From: a bacterium
GTDB taxonomy: Bacteria > Desulfobacterota > Binatia > UBA12015
Length of the DNA stretch: 6,976 nt
Direction: 5' to 3'
NCBI GenBank assembly: GCA_018970825.1
Contig: JAGWVP010000170.1
Coordinates: forward strand, 1-6,976
Position numbers and translations under genes: made by a program. Below, piece after piece: positions 6,147 through 6,976 of the stretch. The first letter of the stretch is position 1, and every line of letters starts with the position of its first letter. The notes beneath the pieces are model-generated. The model had not been told where the DNA came from, searched no databases, and saw only the letters and a program-made list of their open reading frames with translations.

Positions 6147-6976
6147 GCCGGGAACGACCGCCGCGACGGGCGCGCGCACTCGCCTCGGTCGACGGGACGA
6201 TCCTGCCCGCCGCGCGAGCGCGCGTGTCGATCCTCGACCGCGGTTTCCTCTACGGGGAGGCCTTCTTCGAGACCCTGCGGCTGCAGGACGGCCGCCTCGT
6301 GGACTGGCGCCCCCACCTGCGACGGCTCCACGCGAGCCTCGCCGCCTTCGCGATCCCGCGACCCGCGGCCGACCTCGAGGCCGCCGCGCGCGCACTCGTC
6401 GCCGCGAGCGGGTTGCGGGAGGGCGCCCTCCGGCTGACGGTCACCGCCGGGACCGGCGAGGGCCTCGAGCGCCCGGCCGGACTGCGGCCGACCGTCGTGA
6501 TGACGGTGCGACCGCTTTCGCCCGCGCTCGGGCGTCACGTCGAGCACGGCATCGCGGCGGTGCGGCTCGGGTTCGGGCGCGGGCTCGCCCGGGCCGACGC
6601 CGGCCACAAGAGCGTCGCCTACCTCGGATCGATCGCCGGCCGCTCCGCGGCCGCGCGCGCCGGCGCCGACGACGGCTTCTTCGTCGAGGCCGACGGGCAG
6701 GCGAGCGAGGCGACCGCCGGCAACCTGATGGTCGTGCTCGGACGACGGCTACGGACGCCGCCCCCGACCTCGGGCTGCCTGCCGGGCGTGACCCGCGCGA
6801 CGGTCCTCGCGCTCGCGAGGCGCTGCGGGCTCGACGTCCGCGAGGAGACGATCGCGGCCTCGTCGCTCGCGGGAGCGGACGAGATCCTCGTGACCGGATC
6901 CGTGGCCGGGATCCTCTCCGTCGTGCGCCTCGACGGCCGGGCGATCGGCAGCGGCCGCCCCGGTCCGGTCTCGCTC
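6143..6976 (+). CDS. pabC: Aminodeoxychorismate lyase (PabC), class IV PLP aminotransferase fold, 3' partial
   Basis: The frame is open from TTG 6143 to the right edge (278 codons). Family members are about 270-300 residues long and the end ...DGRAIGSGRPGP is the usual near-C-terminal motif, so only a short tail is missing. It should split aminodeoxychorismate into p-aminobenzoate and pyruvate using pyridoxal phosphate. The class IV signatures are ILDRGFLYGEAFFETLR (30-46), catalytic Lys156 in HKSVAYLGS, ADGQASEATAGNL (183-195) with conserved Glu189, and SGCLPGVTRATVL, which together match fold-type IV enzymes closely. These motifs are shared with branched-chain and D-amino-acid aminotransferases. 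The lyase call therefore rests largely on coupling to pabB, the usual partner. The TTG is the only start codon before the conserved VDG (16-18): it overlaps the pabB stop as TTGA, has GAGG 8 nt upstream, and the next in-frame GTG (codon 28) would remove conserved sequence. Confidence 0.85.
   Translation, partial: MSRERPPRRARALASVDGTILPAARARVSILDRGFLYGEAFFETLRLQDGRLVDWRPHLRRLHASLAAFAIPRPAADLEAAARALVAASGLREGALRLTVTAGTGEGLERPAGLRPTVVMTVRPLSPALGRHVEHGIAAVRLGFGRGLARADAGHKSVAYLGSIAGRSAAARAGADDGFFVEADGQASEATAGNLMVVLGRRLRTPPPTSGCLPGVTRATVLALARRCGLDVREETIAASSLAGADEILVTGSVAGILSVVRLDGRAIGSGRPGPVSL

Noticed and set aside
4518..6395. Minus-strand open frame of 625 codons opposite pabB and the start of pabC
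   Set aside because: It is antisense to genes with strong conserved motifs, has Arg/Gly/Ala-rich composition, and shows no signal or domain.

Overview
The window is very GC-rich coding DNA (strong G/C bias at third codon positions) from what looks like a Gram-negative bacterium. The evidence for that is an exported outer-membrane-barrel type protein and an exported peptidoglycan lytic transglycosylase. The style (DUF1302-like barrel, MltD-like transglycosylase with LysM, extreme GC) fits a deltaproteobacterial-type lineage such as Myxococcota, Desulfobacterota or Binatota. That placement is inference; no rRNA or marker gene is present.

Left arm, minus strand (1-2096): a DUF1302-type outer membrane protein (240-2096) is followed, after 156 bp containing a perfect 14-bp hairpin, by the first 27 codons of another exported protein that runs off the left edge (1-83). 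In other proteobacteria DUF1302 genes are commonly followed by a DUF1329 gene. The partial gene sits where that partner would be, but too little of it is visible to prove identity.

Middle (2097-2379): a 283-bp divergent intergenic region. It separates the two transcription units and holds good ribosome-binding sites for both flanking genes, a perfect TTGACA hexamer on the minus strand, GC-rich hairpins and one AT-richer patch.

Right arm, plus strand (2380-6976): four tightly packed genes that look like one operon. They are a lytic transglycosylase with a C-terminal LysM domain, a sirtuin-type NAD-dependent protein deacylase (7-nt gap), pabB (aminodeoxychorismate synthase component I, 67-nt gap) and pabC (aminodeoxychorismate lyase, starting at a TTG that overlaps the pabB stop and cut by the right edge). 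pabB and pabC catalyse consecutive steps from chorismate to p-aminobenzoate for folate. The glutaminase subunit PabA is not in the window. The transglycosylase and sirtuin have no obvious metabolic link to folate, so their co-transcription may be only positional.

No tRNA, rRNA, CRISPR array, insertion sequence or other mobile element was seen. I did not find a convincing undescribed system. The points most worth a second look are the cysteine pairs in the barrel protein, the mixed acyl-pocket motif in the sirtuin, the perfect hairpin between the two minus-strand genes, and the TTGA coupling of pabB and pabC.
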